DNA of 64,000 nt from JAOUEA01 sp963790335 (GTDB lineage: Bacteria; Actinomycetota; UBA4738; HRBIN12): the NCBI GenBank assembly GCA_963790335.1, contig CAWBOB010000002.1, positions 248,001-312,000 on the forward strand, given 5' to 3'. Within the stretch, counting starts at the first letter, position 1. The number at the start of each line of letters is the position of its first letter. Shown here one piece after another: positions 51,180 through 60,000 of the stretch. Below the pieces are notes generated by a model, which did not search any database, had not been told where the DNA came from, and worked only from the letters and a program-made list of their open reading frames with translations. A program made the position numbers and the translations under genes.

Positions 51180-52475
51180 TCAGCCGGCGAGGCCGCCCCA
51201 CGACTCCCCCATCGCTCGAGCGACCGCCCCGGCGGCCCGTTGCCACCAGCTGGCGCTGTCCGGGGGCGGTGGAGGCGGCGGCACCTCCGACACGATCACG
51301 GGCGCCCTTCCGAGCGGCACCCCGGGCATCCAGACCTCGTACGTTCCCACCCGCTCCCCAAGGGCAGGGGGGAAGACCGCGTCCGGGCTCACGACGACTC
51401 GCTCACGGACGCGTCCGAGCCTCGCCGTCGGCACGAGCGACACGATCGAGCGTGCGGGCTCGACGGCGACCGCTCCCCCACGGATCGCCAGGGTCCCGAT
51501 CCCCTCGCCGGCCACCGCGAAGGTCTCCTCGCTGAAGCCTTCGAAGCCGTGGTCGAGCAGCGTCGCTGCCTGCGAGAACGCCTCGGTCCTCGATCCGAGC
51601 ACCACGGCGACCAGGCGGCGGCCCGCTCGTTCGGCGGTGGCGATCAAGCAGTGGCCCGCGGCGGCGGTGAAACCGGTCTTGGCTCCGGTCGCCCCGGGGT
51701 ACAACCACAGCAGGGCGTTCCTGTTCTGCACCCGGCGCGCAGGACCGCCTGGTGCGTCGATCTCGCGGAACCTCGACGCCACGATGCGGGCGAACCCGGT
51801 CGTGTCGTAGGCGGCACGGGTGAGACCGAGCAGGTCACCGGCGGTGGACCGACCGCGGTCGTCGAGTCCGTGCGGTGAGAAGAACACCGTTCGCCCCAGA
51901 CCGAGCCTGCCGGCCCGCTCGTTCATCAGCTCCACGAAGGCTCGCTCGCTGCGGGCGATCTCGATGGCGAGCGCGGCGGCGGCGTCGTTCGCCGACTGCA
52001 GCATCAACGCATCGAGGAGCTCGCGAACCGTTCGCCGCTCCCCTGCCCGGAGCCCGAGGGTCGAGGTGGCGCCGTAATCGTCGTCGGCGAACACCGCATC
52101 GGGCGAGACCACGACGATGTCGTCGAGCTCTCGCCGTTCGAGCACGATCAGGGCCGTCATGACCTTCGTGAGGCTCGCGATCGGCACTCGGCTGTCGGGC
52201 GCCTTCGCCACCATCACCTGGCCGTCGTCGAGATCGGCGAGGATCGCCGCTCGGGCATCGACCGTCGGCCGAGGGATCGCGTCGTCGGGCGTTGCCAGCG
52301 CCTGTGGGAACGGTGAGGGAGAGCCCGCCGGCGGCACCGGGGTCGGCGGGGGGCCGGTGCGCTCGGCCGATGCAGTCCCCAGCAGGGCGAGCTGCACAGC
52401 GACGCAGACCACGACCGAGGCGGCGAGCAACCCGCTCCTGGGTGCACCACCCGCCGGGACGTGTCTGCCTCTCAC
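51180..52475 (-). CDS. D-alanyl-D-alanine carboxypeptidase (peptidase S11)
   Basis: 431 residues: signal peptide/anchor (LLAASVVVCVAVQLALLGTASA), proline-rich linker, then a penicillin-binding domain with SLTK (PIASLTKVMTAL), SAN (MLQSANDAAAAL) and KTG (GAKTGFTAAAG). The enzyme trims the fifth D-Ala from peptidoglycan stem peptides. A proline run and tryptophans near the C-terminus (PPPPPPPDSASWW) may anchor it. The start overlaps the upstream MerR stop by four bases. Confidence 0.93.
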   Translation of the reverse strand: MRGRHVPAGGAPRSGLLAASVVVCVAVQLALLGTASAERTGPPPTPVPPAGSPSPFPQALATPDDAIPRPTVDARAAILADLDDGQVMVAKAPDSRVPIASLTKVMTALIVLERRELDDIVVVSPDAVFADDDYGATSTLGLRAGERRTVRELLDALMLQSANDAAAALAIEIARSERAFVELMNERAGRLGLGRTVFFSPHGLDDRGRSTAGDLLGLTRAAYDTTGFARIVASRFREIDAPGGPARRVQNRNALLWLYPGATGAKTGFTAAAGHCLIATAERAGRRLVAVVLGSRTEAFSQAATLLDHGFEGFSEETFAVAGEGIGTLAIRGGAVAVEPARSIVSLVPTARLGRVRERVVVSPDAVFPPALGERVGTYEVWMPGVPLGRAPVIVSEVPPPPPPPDSASWWQRAAGAVARAMGESWGGLAG

Positions 52476-53209
52476 GCCTCGCGGAGATCGTCGCCGAGGT
52501 TCGTGCGGAGCAGGGCCTGCTTGAGTTTGCGCGAGGTCACCGACAGCTCCGTGAGCATCTCGGCCGCGGCCCTGCGGGCGTCGGGATTCTTCTGCCGCAA
52601 CCGGGGGGCGACGAGATCTTCGAAGAACTTCGCCTCGCGCTCCGCGAAGTGCTTGTACATCGTGAGATGCCGCGGCTCGATCCCGTACCGGAGCAGATCC
52701 TTCACGATCGACAGGACCACGTAGTCGTCACCGTCGTAGTAGTGGGCGCCGTCGGGACCGTGCGAGCACACGATGCCGAACGACTCGAGCTCCTTGATGC
52801 GTTCGCGCTCGACCCCGGTGGCGGCCGACATCTCCTCGATCGACATCTGGAGCCCGGCCGGCGCGTCGGCGAGTCCTTCGTCGACGGCCTCCGCTTCCGC
52901 ATCGTCGCCCTCGACGTCGGCGCCGTCACCGCCCCCCGCTTCATCGACGGCATCCTGGCTCACCAGCCGCTCCTTGATGACCTTGAGCGGCAGGTACTCG
53001 TCGCGCTGCATCCGAAGGATCGATCGCAGCCGGTCGACGTCGTCGACGTAGAACTTCCGGTATCCGGACGGGGTGCGCTCCGGCTCGATCAGACCCTCGG
53101 CCTCGAGGAACCTGATCTTGGAGATCGTGATATCGGGGAACTCGGTCTTGACGGCGACGAGCACCTCGCCGATCGACTGGTAGTTGCGGGTCCCCGCCAT
53201 CTGCGCCAT
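52472..53209 (-). CDS. ftsR: MerR-family regulator, FtsR/Rv1828-like
   Basis: 245 residues from ATG 53209, which shares a base with the FHA stop. It has an N-terminal MerR HTH (SIGEVLVAVKTEFPDITISKIRFLEAEGLIEPERTPSGYRKF) and a second HTH-like half (MSIEEMSAATGVERERIKELESFGIV...YDGDDYVVLSIVKDLLRYGI). In Corynebacterium the homologue FtsR activates ftsZ. An acidic insert links the two halves. The pairing with a GarA-type FHA gene is conserved in actinobacteria. Confidence 0.9.
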   Translation of the reverse strand: MAQMAGTRNYQSIGEVLVAVKTEFPDITISKIRFLEAEGLIEPERTPSGYRKFYVDDVDRLRSILRMQRDEYLPLKVIKERLVSQDAVDEAGGGDGADVEGDDAEAEAVDEGLADAPAGLQMSIEEMSAATGVERERIKELESFGIVCSHGPDGAHYYDGDDYVVLSIVKDLLRYGIEPRHLTMYKHFAEREAKFFEDLVAPRLRQKNPDARRAAAEMLTELSVTSRKLKQALLRTNLGDDLREA

Positions 53210-53670
53210 CACTCCCCTGCTGAGAAGAACACGAGCTTGAACCGGCCGACCTGCACCTCGTCGCCGGGCGCGAGCTTCGTCTCGTCGACCTGCTCGCCGT
53301 TCACGTACGTGCCGTTGAGGCTCCCTGCGTCTCGAACGAACCACTCGGGCCCCTGACGCCGCTCGAACACGGCGTGCGTGCGCGAGACGGTCACGTCGTC
53401 GAGGAAGACGGCCGCGTCGGGCGCCCGGCCAACCGTCGTGATGTCGTCCTGCATCAGGAAGGTGGATCCGGCGTTCGGGCCCCGCTTCACGAGCACCAGA
53501 GCTTGCCCTGGGTCGAGCTCGTCGTGAGGGAAGGGGAACTCATCGTGCGTCTCATCGTCGGCTTCGAGCGGTGTGAGCGAGACCGTTGGGTCGCCGTGGA
53601 GGGGAGCCCCACACGACGCGCAGTAGCGCGCATCGTCGTGATTGGGATGTCCACAGCGGGTGCAGAACAA
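53209..53670 (-). CDS. FHA-domain protein with N-terminal zinc ribbon (GarA/OdhI-like)
   Basis: 153 residues. A zinc ribbon (C3, C6, C17, C20: FCTRCG and YCASCG) precedes a short threonine-bearing segment (DPTVSLTPLEADDET) and an FHA domain (about 58-150) with ITTVGRAPDAAVFLDDVTVSRTHAVF and DAGSLNGTYVNGEQV, the phosphothreonine-binding loops. GarA/OdhI bind and inhibit 2-oxoglutarate dehydrogenase when unphosphorylated and are switched by Ser/Thr kinases. The typical ETTS motif is not evident; DPTVSLT may be the substitute. The ribbon is not part of mycobacterial GarA. Confidence 0.87.
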   Translation of the reverse strand: MFCTRCGHPNHDDARYCASCGAPLHGDPTVSLTPLEADDETHDEFPFPHDELDPGQALVLVKRGPNAGSTFLMQDDITTVGRAPDAAVFLDDVTVSRTHAVFERRQGPEWFVRDAGSLNGTYVNGEQVDETKLAPGDEVQVGRFKLVFFSAGE

Positions 53671-53801
53671 CGTCGAGTTCCGATCTCGTTCGGTCTCCCG
53701 CCGAGGGTCGTGGTCGATGGTTCGATCCGTTGTCGGCGGCGGAAGGGACGTTACCGCAGGGTTACCACAGCTTCAACCGCATGCAGCCTCAACCCTCGAC
53801 C

Positions 53802-53852
53802 CCTCGACTACATGAGCCTCGACCGTGGGTCGAGTAGGGTGATGAGTCGAGG
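53802..53852. repeat. Nested palindromes between gcvH and the FHA gene
   Basis: CCTCGACT (53802-53809) pairs with AGTCGAGG (53845-53852) and encloses CTCGACC-GTG-GGTCGAG (53818-53834). They lie 39-89 bp past the gcvH stop and 132 bp before the FHA start, on the shared minus-strand transcript path. A terminator, attenuator or regulator site is possible. The rest of the 220-bp gap (53671-53890) shows no gene. Confidence 0.4.
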
Positions 53853-53890
53853 CTCGATGGAACCGGACCTCCACGGTTGGTATCCCGGCA

Positions 53891-54292
53891 TCAGCCTGCT
53901 GACCCGGCGTCCTCCACCAAGGTCCGATACGCCGCGGCGTCGAGCAGCTCCTGGCCCGTCGACGCCTCGTCGAGGCCGATGACGACCAGCCAGCCGTCGC
54001 CGTACGGATCCTCGTTGACGAGCTCGGGGCGGTCCTCGATCAGCGTGTTCCGCTCGAGGACGGTCCCCGACACGGGGCTGAAGACGTCGGACACCGACTT
54101 CGTCGATTCGACCTCTCCGAGCGGCTCGTGCGCCTGCACGCGCGCTCCCGTCTGGGGGAGGTCGACGTAGACCACGTCGCCGAGCGCATCTTGGGCGAAG
54201 TCGGTGATGCCGATCCGCACCCGGGACCCGTCGGCTTCATGACGGGCCCACTCGTGTTCCTTCGTGTACCGAAGGTCGTCGGGGAACTCCAC
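53891..54292 (-). CDS. gcvH: Glycine cleavage system H protein
   Basis: 133 residues from GTG 54292, with GAGGGAGG at 8 nt. FPDDLRYTKEHEWAR opens the family sequence; K65 in GEVESTKSVSDVFSPVSG carries lipoate; DGWLVVIGLD follows. The H protein shuttles the aminomethyl intermediate from GcvPAB to the T protein. Its position beside the FHA and MerR genes matches Rv1826-Rv1828. Confidence 0.96.
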   Translation of the reverse strand: MEFPDDLRYTKEHEWARHEADGSRVRIGITDFAQDALGDVVYVDLPQTGARVQAHEPLGEVESTKSVSDVFSPVSGTVLERNTLIEDRPELVNEDPYGDGWLVVIGLDEASTGQELLDAAAYRTLVEDAGSAG

Positions 54293-54361
54293 CTCGCGTG
54301 CCTCCCTCTCGATGCGTGCGCCTCGCACGATAGCCCGAACGGCATCGGCCGTCGCCGAGGC

Positions 54362-54937
54362 TCATGCGAGCGCTCGGCGCGCGTCCACGGCGTAGGCCGC
54401 GGCCGCCGCGTAGTACTGCACGATCCCGGCCGCGTACGCGAACCATCCGACCGTGAGCGCCGCGGTCGACGCCCACGACCCGATCGTTCCCCACGCGATC
54501 GAGGGGATCGCGATCATCAGGGCGAAGGTGGCCGCCTTGCCGATGCGACGGACGTCGATGCGTATCCCCCGGCGGAGGAGCACCGCGCCGGCGACCAGCA
54601 GCGACAGGTCGCGCACCAGCACGAGCGCGGCCGCCCACACCGGGAACGCCCCTCGAACCACGAGCGATATCAGCCCGGCGGCGATCGCAGCCCTGTCGGC
54701 CACGGGGTCGAGGAGCTTGCCCAGCTCGGTCACCTGGCCCGTGCGACGGGCGATCGTGCCGTCGATCCAGTCGGTGGCCACCACGATGCCGAAGACCACG
54801 ATGCCCGAGGGCGTCGTATCGGGATCGACGATCAGCGCGCAGAAGACCGGGATCGCGAGGATGCGAGCGAGGGAGATCGCGTTCGGCACGGTCAGCACGC
54901 GGTTCGACGCCGGCGTGGACTCACCCTGGCGATCCAT
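54362..54937 (-). CDS. pgsA: CDP-alcohol phosphatidyltransferase (PgsA-like)
   Basis: 191 residues with about five membrane helices. The catalytic CDP-alcohol motif reads DWIDGTIARRTGQVTELGKLLDPVADR, with all aspartates kept (DxxDGxxAR...GxxxDxxxD). NAISLARILAIPVF opens the family sequence. It likely makes phosphatidylglycerol phosphate from CDP-diacylglycerol and glycerol 3-phosphate; cardiolipin or inositol-type activity is not excluded. Confidence 0.9.
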   Translation of the reverse strand: MDRQGESTPASNRVLTVPNAISLARILAIPVFCALIVDPDTTPSGIVVFGIVVATDWIDGTIARRTGQVTELGKLLDPVADRAAIAAGLISLVVRGAFPVWAAALVLVRDLSLLVAGAVLLRRGIRIDVRRIGKAATFALMIAIPSIAWGTIGSWASTAALTVGWFAYAAGIVQYYAAAAAYAVDARRALA

Positions 54938-54940
54938 CGG

Positions 54941-55014
54941 TCGGGACGGCGGGACTTGAACCCGCGACCCCCGGTCCCCCAGACCGGTGCGCTACCAGAC
55001 TGCGCCACGTCCCG
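54941..55014 (-). tRNA. tRNA-Pro (anticodon GGG), CCA not encoded
   Basis: On the minus strand CGGGACG (55014-55008) pairs with CGTCCCG (54948-54942); discriminator A at 54941. The anticodon arm CCGGT-CTGGGGG-ACCGG gives anticodon GGG. The T arm holds GGGTTCAAGTCCC. CCA does not follow, unlike the tRNA-Leu at 4 kb. Confidence 0.95.
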
Positions 55015-55100
55015 TGCACCGGAGTCTAGCCGGTGTCCCTCGCGCGCGATGGACTATTCCACAACAGACTACTGGAACGGGACGTCGAGGCCGGAGCTGC

Positions 55101-56447
55101 TCAGCGCCCGGGCCGCGGCTTCCGAGGGCGGTAATGCACCCGGATCGGCACGCCGTCGAGGTGGAACGCGCGCCGCAGCCGGCCCTCCACGTACCGTCGA
55201 TACCCTGCGTCGGGGGGTGTGGCGCCCCCGAACACGACGAACGAGGGCGGGCCCGACGAGACCTGTGTCGCGTAGTGGAGCGTCCCCGCGCTCCTCGGCG
55301 TGGGACGCTCCTGCTGCGCTCGGTGGACGACCTCGTTGACCTTCGAGGTCGCGACCCTCGAGTTCCATCGTGCATGCAGGTCCACGAGCACCGACGGGAG
55401 ACGGTGTACCCCGCGACCCGTGAGCGCCGAGACCCGCATGACGGGCGCCGTCACGAACTGCCTCGACGCCCGGGTGAGGTCGGCATAGAGTTCGTCCTTG
55501 TCCTCGACGAGGTCCCACTTGTTCGCGACGAGCATCAACGCGCGGCCCGCCTCGATCACGATGTTGGCGATCTTCTTGTCCTCGATGGTGAAACCTGCAG
55601 GCGCGTCGAGCACGACGATGGCCACCTGCGCCCGTTCGATCGCCCGGGTCGCACGCACGACGCTGAAGTACTCGATGCCCTGCACCCTGGTCCGCCGGCG
55701 CATGCCGGCCGTATCGACGAATCGAACGGACCCGCCGGGCCACGGCACCATCGCATCGATGGCGTCGCGGGTCGTGCCGGCTTCCTCGAAGACGACCGAA
55801 CGCTCATCCGCAACCAGGCGGTTGAACAGGCTCGACTTGCCCGCGTTCGGCCGCCCGACCAGCGCGAACCGTGGCTCGGTGCCCGCATCGAGATCTGACC
55901 CGGCCTGTGTCGCCGGCAGGAGCTGCACGATGCGGTCGAGCAGGTCACCGGCAGCCCGCCCGTGCATGGCCGAGACCGCGAACGGCTCACCCAGGCCGAG
56001 CGAGTGGAAGGCGGTCGCGTCGGCCTCCTCGCGATCGGAGTCGACCTTGTTGGCGACCACGATCACCGGGATGCGCGACCGGCGCAGGCGACGGGCGAGC
56101 GCCCCGTCCTCCTCGGTGATGCCCGCCTGCGCGTCGACGACGAGCATGATGAGGTCGGCCTGGCCGATCGCCCGATCGGCTTGGTCGCGTGCGAGTGCCT
56201 CGACACCGCTCGCTCCATGCAGGTAGCCCGCGGTGTCCACGAACGAGAATCGCCGACCGCGCCAGGTCGTCGCGAGCTCCAACCGGTCGCGCGTGACCCC
56301 CGGCTCGTCGTGCGCGATCGCTTCCCGACCTCCGACGAGCCGGTTCACGAGGGTCGACTTCCCGACGTTGCGGCGTCCGATCACGGCGATCCGGAGCACG
56401 CGGGCGCCGGAGGACGAGCGGCTGCCCTCGCGATCCGGCCCGCTCAC
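55101..56447 (-). CDS. der: Ribosome-assembly GTPase Der (EngA)
   Basis: 448 residues with two G domains: first GRRNVGKSTLVNRL, DTAGYL, NKVD; second GRPNAGKSSLFNRL, DTAGMRRRTRV, NKWD. A KH-like C-terminal domain (FVVFGGATPPDAGYRRYVEGRL) follows. Der acts in 50S subunit maturation. Its start overlaps cmk by four bases; cmk-der order is conserved (Rv1712-Rv1713). Confidence 0.96.
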   Translation of the reverse strand: MSGPDREGSRSSSGARVLRIAVIGRRNVGKSTLVNRLVGGREAIAHDEPGVTRDRLELATTWRGRRFSFVDTAGYLHGASGVEALARDQADRAIGQADLIMLVVDAQAGITEEDGALARRLRRSRIPVIVVANKVDSDREEADATAFHSLGLGEPFAVSAMHGRAAGDLLDRIVQLLPATQAGSDLDAGTEPRFALVGRPNAGKSSLFNRLVADERSVVFEEAGTTRDAIDAMVPWPGGSVRFVDTAGMRRRTRVQGIEYFSVVRATRAIERAQVAIVVLDAPAGFTIEDKKIANIVIEAGRALMLVANKWDLVEDKDELYADLTRASRQFVTAPVMRVSALTGRGVHRLPSVLVDLHARWNSRVATSKVNEVVHRAQQERPTPRSAGTLHYATQVSSGPPSFVVFGGATPPDAGYRRYVEGRLRRAFHLDGVPIRVHYRPRKPRPGR

Positions 56448-57106
56448 GGCACGAGCTCCGGCGCCCGCTCCCCCACGACCGCCAGGGCCGCCGCGAGGGT
56501 CTCGGGCGGGTCGAGCTCGCTCGTGTCGAGCACGACCGCTCCAGGCGCCGGCTCGTGCGGCGTGGTCCGGGCATCGCGGCGGTCGCGGGTGGTGAGCGAG
56601 GCCGCGACCTCCTCGATGTCGCCGGCCCCCCGCTCTCGCGAACGTCGTTCGGCACGCAGGGCGGCCTCGGCCCGTAGGTAGAGCTTCACGGGTGCGTCCG
56701 CGAACACGACCGTGGCGATGTCGCGACCTTCCATGACGGCGCCGTGGGTCTCACCGAGGCGGCGCTGCGCTCGCCGCATGTGGGCGCGCACCCGGGGGTG
56801 GGCGGCGACCGCGGATACCGTCGACTCGACCTCGATGCTGGTGAGCTCGTCGCGACCGTAACCCTCGGCCTCGAGCTCGCCGGGACCGACCGCGCGGATC
56901 GTGAACCTCAACCCAGCCACGAGGTGCAGGAGCGAGGGTTCGTCGTGCGGGGCGACGCCGGACCGCACGGCCGAGGCGGCGAGGGCTCGGTACATGAGCC
57001 CCGTGTTGACGTACGGGAGCCCGAGCGCGTGGGCGAGCGCCCGCGCGAGCGTGCTCTTGCCGGTTCCCGCGGCGCCGTCGATCGCGACCACCCTGGGCGC
57101 GCTCAT
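56444..57106 (-). CDS. cmk: Cytidylate kinase
   Basis: 220 residues from ATG 57106, in an ATGA overlap with aroA. P-loop IDGAAGTGKSTLARAL, LPYVNTGLMYRALA, and VMEGRDIATVVFADAPVKLYL plus the lid region RDRRDARTTPHEPAPGAVVLDTS are typical. It phosphorylates CMP and dCMP. A longer reading frame upstream overlaps aroA and is not used. Confidence 0.95.
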   Translation of the reverse strand: MSAPRVVAIDGAAGTGKSTLARALAHALGLPYVNTGLMYRALAASAVRSGVAPHDEPSLLHLVAGLRFTIRAVGPGELEAEGYGRDELTSIEVESTVSAVAAHPRVRAHMRRAQRRLGETHGAVMEGRDIATVVFADAPVKLYLRAEAALRAERRSRERGAGDIEEVAASLTTRDRRDARTTPHEPAPGAVVLDTSELDPPETLAAALAVVGERAPELVP

Positions 57107-58434
57107 GCGCTCTCGATCGTTGCGCCCAGCGAGGCGAGCGCGCCCACGAAGCCGGGGAACGAGACGTCGGCGCTCTCGATGCCGTCGACCTCGACCGCGC
57201 CGCGCGCCGCGAGCCCGGCCACCGAGAACGCCATCGCCATGCGATGGTCGCCTCGCGCGTCGGCTCGGCCCCCCTCGAGCCCGCCCCCGGCGATCACGAG
57301 ATCGTCCTCCTCGACCCCCGCGTGGCCGCCGAGATCCCGGATGCCGCCGGTGATGCCCGCGAGCCGGTCGGATTCCTTCACGCGGAGCTCCCCCGCACCC
57401 ATGAACCACGAGTCCGACGCGGCGTGAGCGGCGAGCATCGCGAGCACGGGCACCTCGTCGATGACGAGCGGGAGCTCGCCTGCCTCGACGGTCACCGAGC
57501 CGACGCCTGAGACCGGGTGCACGTGGAGCTCACCCACCGGCTCGCCGAGCTCTTCACGCAGCACTCGTTGCTCGGTGCGGACGCCCATCCTGGCCATCAC
57601 GTCGAGGAAGCGCATCCTCGACGGATTCAAGCCGACGTCGACGATCGTGATCGCCGATCCGCTCAGCGCCGCCGCTGCGACGAGGAACGCCGCCGATGAC
57701 GGATCGCCCGGCACCGAGGCCGAGAAGCCCTCATGCTGGAAGCGGCGCACGGCAACCCGGCCCGGCTCGATCTCGACCGGCGCCCCCAGCGCTTCGAGGG
57801 CTCGTTCGGTGTGGTCGCGCGTCGCCGCCGGCTCGAGCACCTCGGTCGTGCCGTCGGCGTCGATGCCCGCGAGGATGACCGCGCTCTTCACCTGGGCGCT
57901 GGCGACCTCAGACATCCATCGCACACCCTCGAGCCGGGAGCCCTGCACCACGACCGGCGCGTGGCCGTCGGTGGTCTCGATCCGCGCGCCCATCTTCCGC
58001 AAGGGGGCCGCCACCCGTTCCATCGGGCGCGATCGCAGGCTCGCATCGCCCGTGAGCACGATCGTGGCGGGGCCCGTCGAGACGACGCCCATGAGCAGAC
58101 GCATCGCTGTTCCGGCGTTGCCGCAGTCCAGTTCACCGTCGACCGCCTCCGGTCCGCGGCGGCCGTCACCCTCGACCTCAAGTGGGCGCGGCGTCTGCTC
58201 ATCATCCCGACCCTCGACCCTCACGTTCCACGTGGAACCGTGACCCTCGGCAGGGCGCCCATCGTTGGCCGCCCACCGCTGCAGTGCAGGTCGAGCCTTG
58301 GGGTTGAGCATCGAGAGGCAGGAAGCGGTCGATCGGATGTCGAGGGATGTCGGAACCTCGAGGAGACTGCTACGTCCGAGTGCGGTGGCAGCGAGGATCA
58401 ACCATCGATGCGCGACCGACTTGTCGCCCGGCAC
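57103..58434 (-). CDS. aroA: 3-phosphoshikimate 1-carboxyvinyltransferase AroA (5' end damaged)
   Basis: 443 residues of EPSP synthase: PGDKSVAHRWLILAA at the start, DCGNAGTAMRLLMG, SAQVKSAVILAG, GDPSSAAFLVAAA, VKESDRLAGI and GDHRMAMAFSVAG. The GTG at 58434 begins inside the conserved PGDKS strand. Upstream in frame are RLSGSIPV residues expected for the family but no ATG; an ATG at 58468 sits one frame away (MPGGTA). So the true start is probably 58468 with a one-base indel near 58455. A long loop (about 46-92) is larger than usual. Shikimate pathway, sixth step. Confidence 0.92.
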   Translation of the reverse strand: MPGDKSVAHRWLILAATALGRSSLLEVPTSLDIRSTASCLSMLNPKARPALQRWAANDGRPAEGHGSTWNVRVEGRDDEQTPRPLEVEGDGRRGPEAVDGELDCGNAGTAMRLLMGVVSTGPATIVLTGDASLRSRPMERVAAPLRKMGARIETTDGHAPVVVQGSRLEGVRWMSEVASAQVKSAVILAGIDADGTTEVLEPAATRDHTERALEALGAPVEIEPGRVAVRRFQHEGFSASVPGDPSSAAFLVAAAALSGSAITIVDVGLNPSRMRFLDVMARMGVRTEQRVLREELGEPVGELHVHPVSGVGSVTVEAGELPLVIDEVPVLAMLAAHAASDSWFMGAGELRVKESDRLAGITGGIRDLGGHAGVEEDDLVIAGGGLEGGRADARGDHRMAMAFSVAGLAARGAVEVDGIESADVSFPGFVGALASLGATIESA

Positions 58435-58491
58435 CGGGATCGACCCGGAGAGCCGTGCCGCCGGGCATGACGATGGCGCGCACCCCAGACC

Positions 58492-59562
58492 TCAGGCCAG
58501 CCTGATCGGGTCGAGCCCGACATCGCCGAGCACCGAGTTCGCCCGCTCGAGCACATCGGCGGAGACCGTCAGATGCACGGTTCCGCGACCGCCCTCGGGT
58601 GAGTGCACGATCTGCAGGTCTTCGATGTTCACCGAGCCCGCGCCGAGCGCGGCGGTGAGGTCGGCCAGCGAGCCAGGCCGGTCCGGCACCTCGATCTGCA
58701 GCACGGCGACCCCCGCGCGCACCGTCGGCTTCGTGGACAGGCGCAGGCGCGCACGCTTGGCGTCGGCGAAGATGCCCTCGACCTCCTCGCCGTGCTGACG
58801 ATCGATGGCCTCGCGGAGCCGGCCGAGGCGGTCGATGTAGAGATCGATCGCATCGGTGATGGCCTCGCGATTGGCGAGCAGGATGTCGCTCCAGAGTGCG
58901 GGGTTCGAGGCTGCGAGCCTCGTGAGATCGCGGAACCCGCCAGCGGCCAGCAACAGGATCTCGGGTTCGTCGGCTTCCTCGGTCGCCGCGAGGCTCATCA
59001 GGGCCGTCGAGGCCACCTGGGGAAGGTGGCTCACGATCGCGACGAGGCGATCGTGGCGCACCGGATCGAGGCGCACGGGCCGGGCGCCGAGCGAGGCGAT
59101 CCAGGCCTCGAGGGTTTCGACCGCCCCGGGATCGGTCGTCTCGTGGGGGGTGAGCGCCCACACGATGCCGTCGACGACCGACGCCGAGGCGTGCTCTGGC
59201 CCCGATCGCTCGCTCCCCCCGAGGGGATGGCCGGGCACGAACCTGCGCGCGTCGTCCGGGGTCGCCGAGCCGATCGCCGCTCGCACGAGGGCCGTCTTCA
59301 CGCTCCCGACGTCGGTGACGACGAGACCGGGCGACGACGTGAGGCAGTCGGCGACGAGCTGAGGGATCGTGGGGATCGGCGTCGCCACCACGGCGATGTC
59401 GGCACCCGCGACCGCATCGACGAGTGATGCGGCGGCTCGTGAGCCGGCGATCCCCGACGCTCGCGCCGACACGTCGGGGGCTGCGTCCCACGTGGAGACG
59501 GCGCACCCCGTTCGCGCAGCAGCGAGCGCGACCGAGGTGCCGATGAGTCCCGTGCCGATCAC
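58492..59562 (-). CDS. tyrA: Prephenate dehydrogenase TyrA with ACT domain (5' end uncertain)
   Basis: 356 residues: NAD-binding VIGTGLIGTS, DIAVVATPIPTIPQLV, VTDVGSVKTALV, FVPGHPLGGSERSG, and a C-terminal ACT domain (LQIEVPDRPGSLADLTAALG) for feedback by aromatic amino acids. The GTG at 59562 cuts the first strand (RRVAV) short. An ATG at 59587, in ATGA overlap with aroH, is one frame off: deleting one T near 59575 would give MNTPRRVAVIGTG. I therefore suspect an indel. Tyrosine synthesis from prephenate. Confidence 0.92.
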   Translation of the reverse strand: MIGTGLIGTSVALAAARTGCAVSTWDAAPDVSARASGIAGSRAAASLVDAVAGADIAVVATPIPTIPQLVADCLTSSPGLVVTDVGSVKTALVRAAIGSATPDDARRFVPGHPLGGSERSGPEHASASVVDGIVWALTPHETTDPGAVETLEAWIASLGARPVRLDPVRHDRLVAIVSHLPQVASTALMSLAATEEADEPEILLLAAGGFRDLTRLAASNPALWSDILLANREAITDAIDLYIDRLGRLREAIDRQHGEEVEGIFADAKRARLRLSTKPTVRAGVAVLQIEVPDRPGSLADLTAALGAGSVNIEDLQIVHSPEGGRGTVHLTVSADVLERANSVLGDVGLDPIRLA

Positions 59563-59583
59563 GGCGACGCGGCGAGGGCGTGT

Positions 59584-59943
59584 TCATGCGAGGTCGTCGC
59601 GGAGCGACTCCGCCCCGTCGAGGTAGACGGGGCCCATCTGTGCCTGGGCGCGGTCCGTGTGCAGGTGCATGAGCACCCTGACCACCCTCGGCATCGACCC
59701 GACGACCGGGATCTCCCGCGCACACATGAGCGGCACGTCGCCAAGCCCCATGCGGCGAGCCGCCTCGGCGGGGAAGACCGACACGATGTCATCGGTGACG
59801 GTGAACAGCACGCTGATGAGCTGCTCGCCGCCGGCCTCGTAGCGATCGAGCATCGTTCGCACGAGGCGCTCGGTCGCACCGAGCACGCACGACGGCGTGT
59901 CCCGCTCCACCTTGATCGCACCACGGGCTGCCCGAACGGTCAT
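59584..59943 (-). CDS. aroH: Chorismate mutase, AroH type
   Basis: 119 residues from ATG 59943, preceded by GAGGAGG. VRAARGAIKVERDTPSCVLGATERLV, ISVLFTVTDDIVSVFPAEAARRMG, VPLMCAREIPV and GPVYLDGAESLR match the trimeric Bacillus-type AroH. It converts chorismate to prephenate. Together with tyrA and aroA it forms an aromatic amino acid block. Confidence 0.95.
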   Translation of the reverse strand: MTVRAARGAIKVERDTPSCVLGATERLVRTMLDRYEAGGEQLISVLFTVTDDIVSVFPAEAARRMGLGDVPLMCAREIPVVGSMPRVVRVLMHLHTDRAQAQMGPVYLDGAESLRDDLA

Positions 59944-60000
59944 GATCCTCCTCGAAGGGTGCCGCGCCGGCGACGCACGCCCCGGGCGGGCGACCACAGG

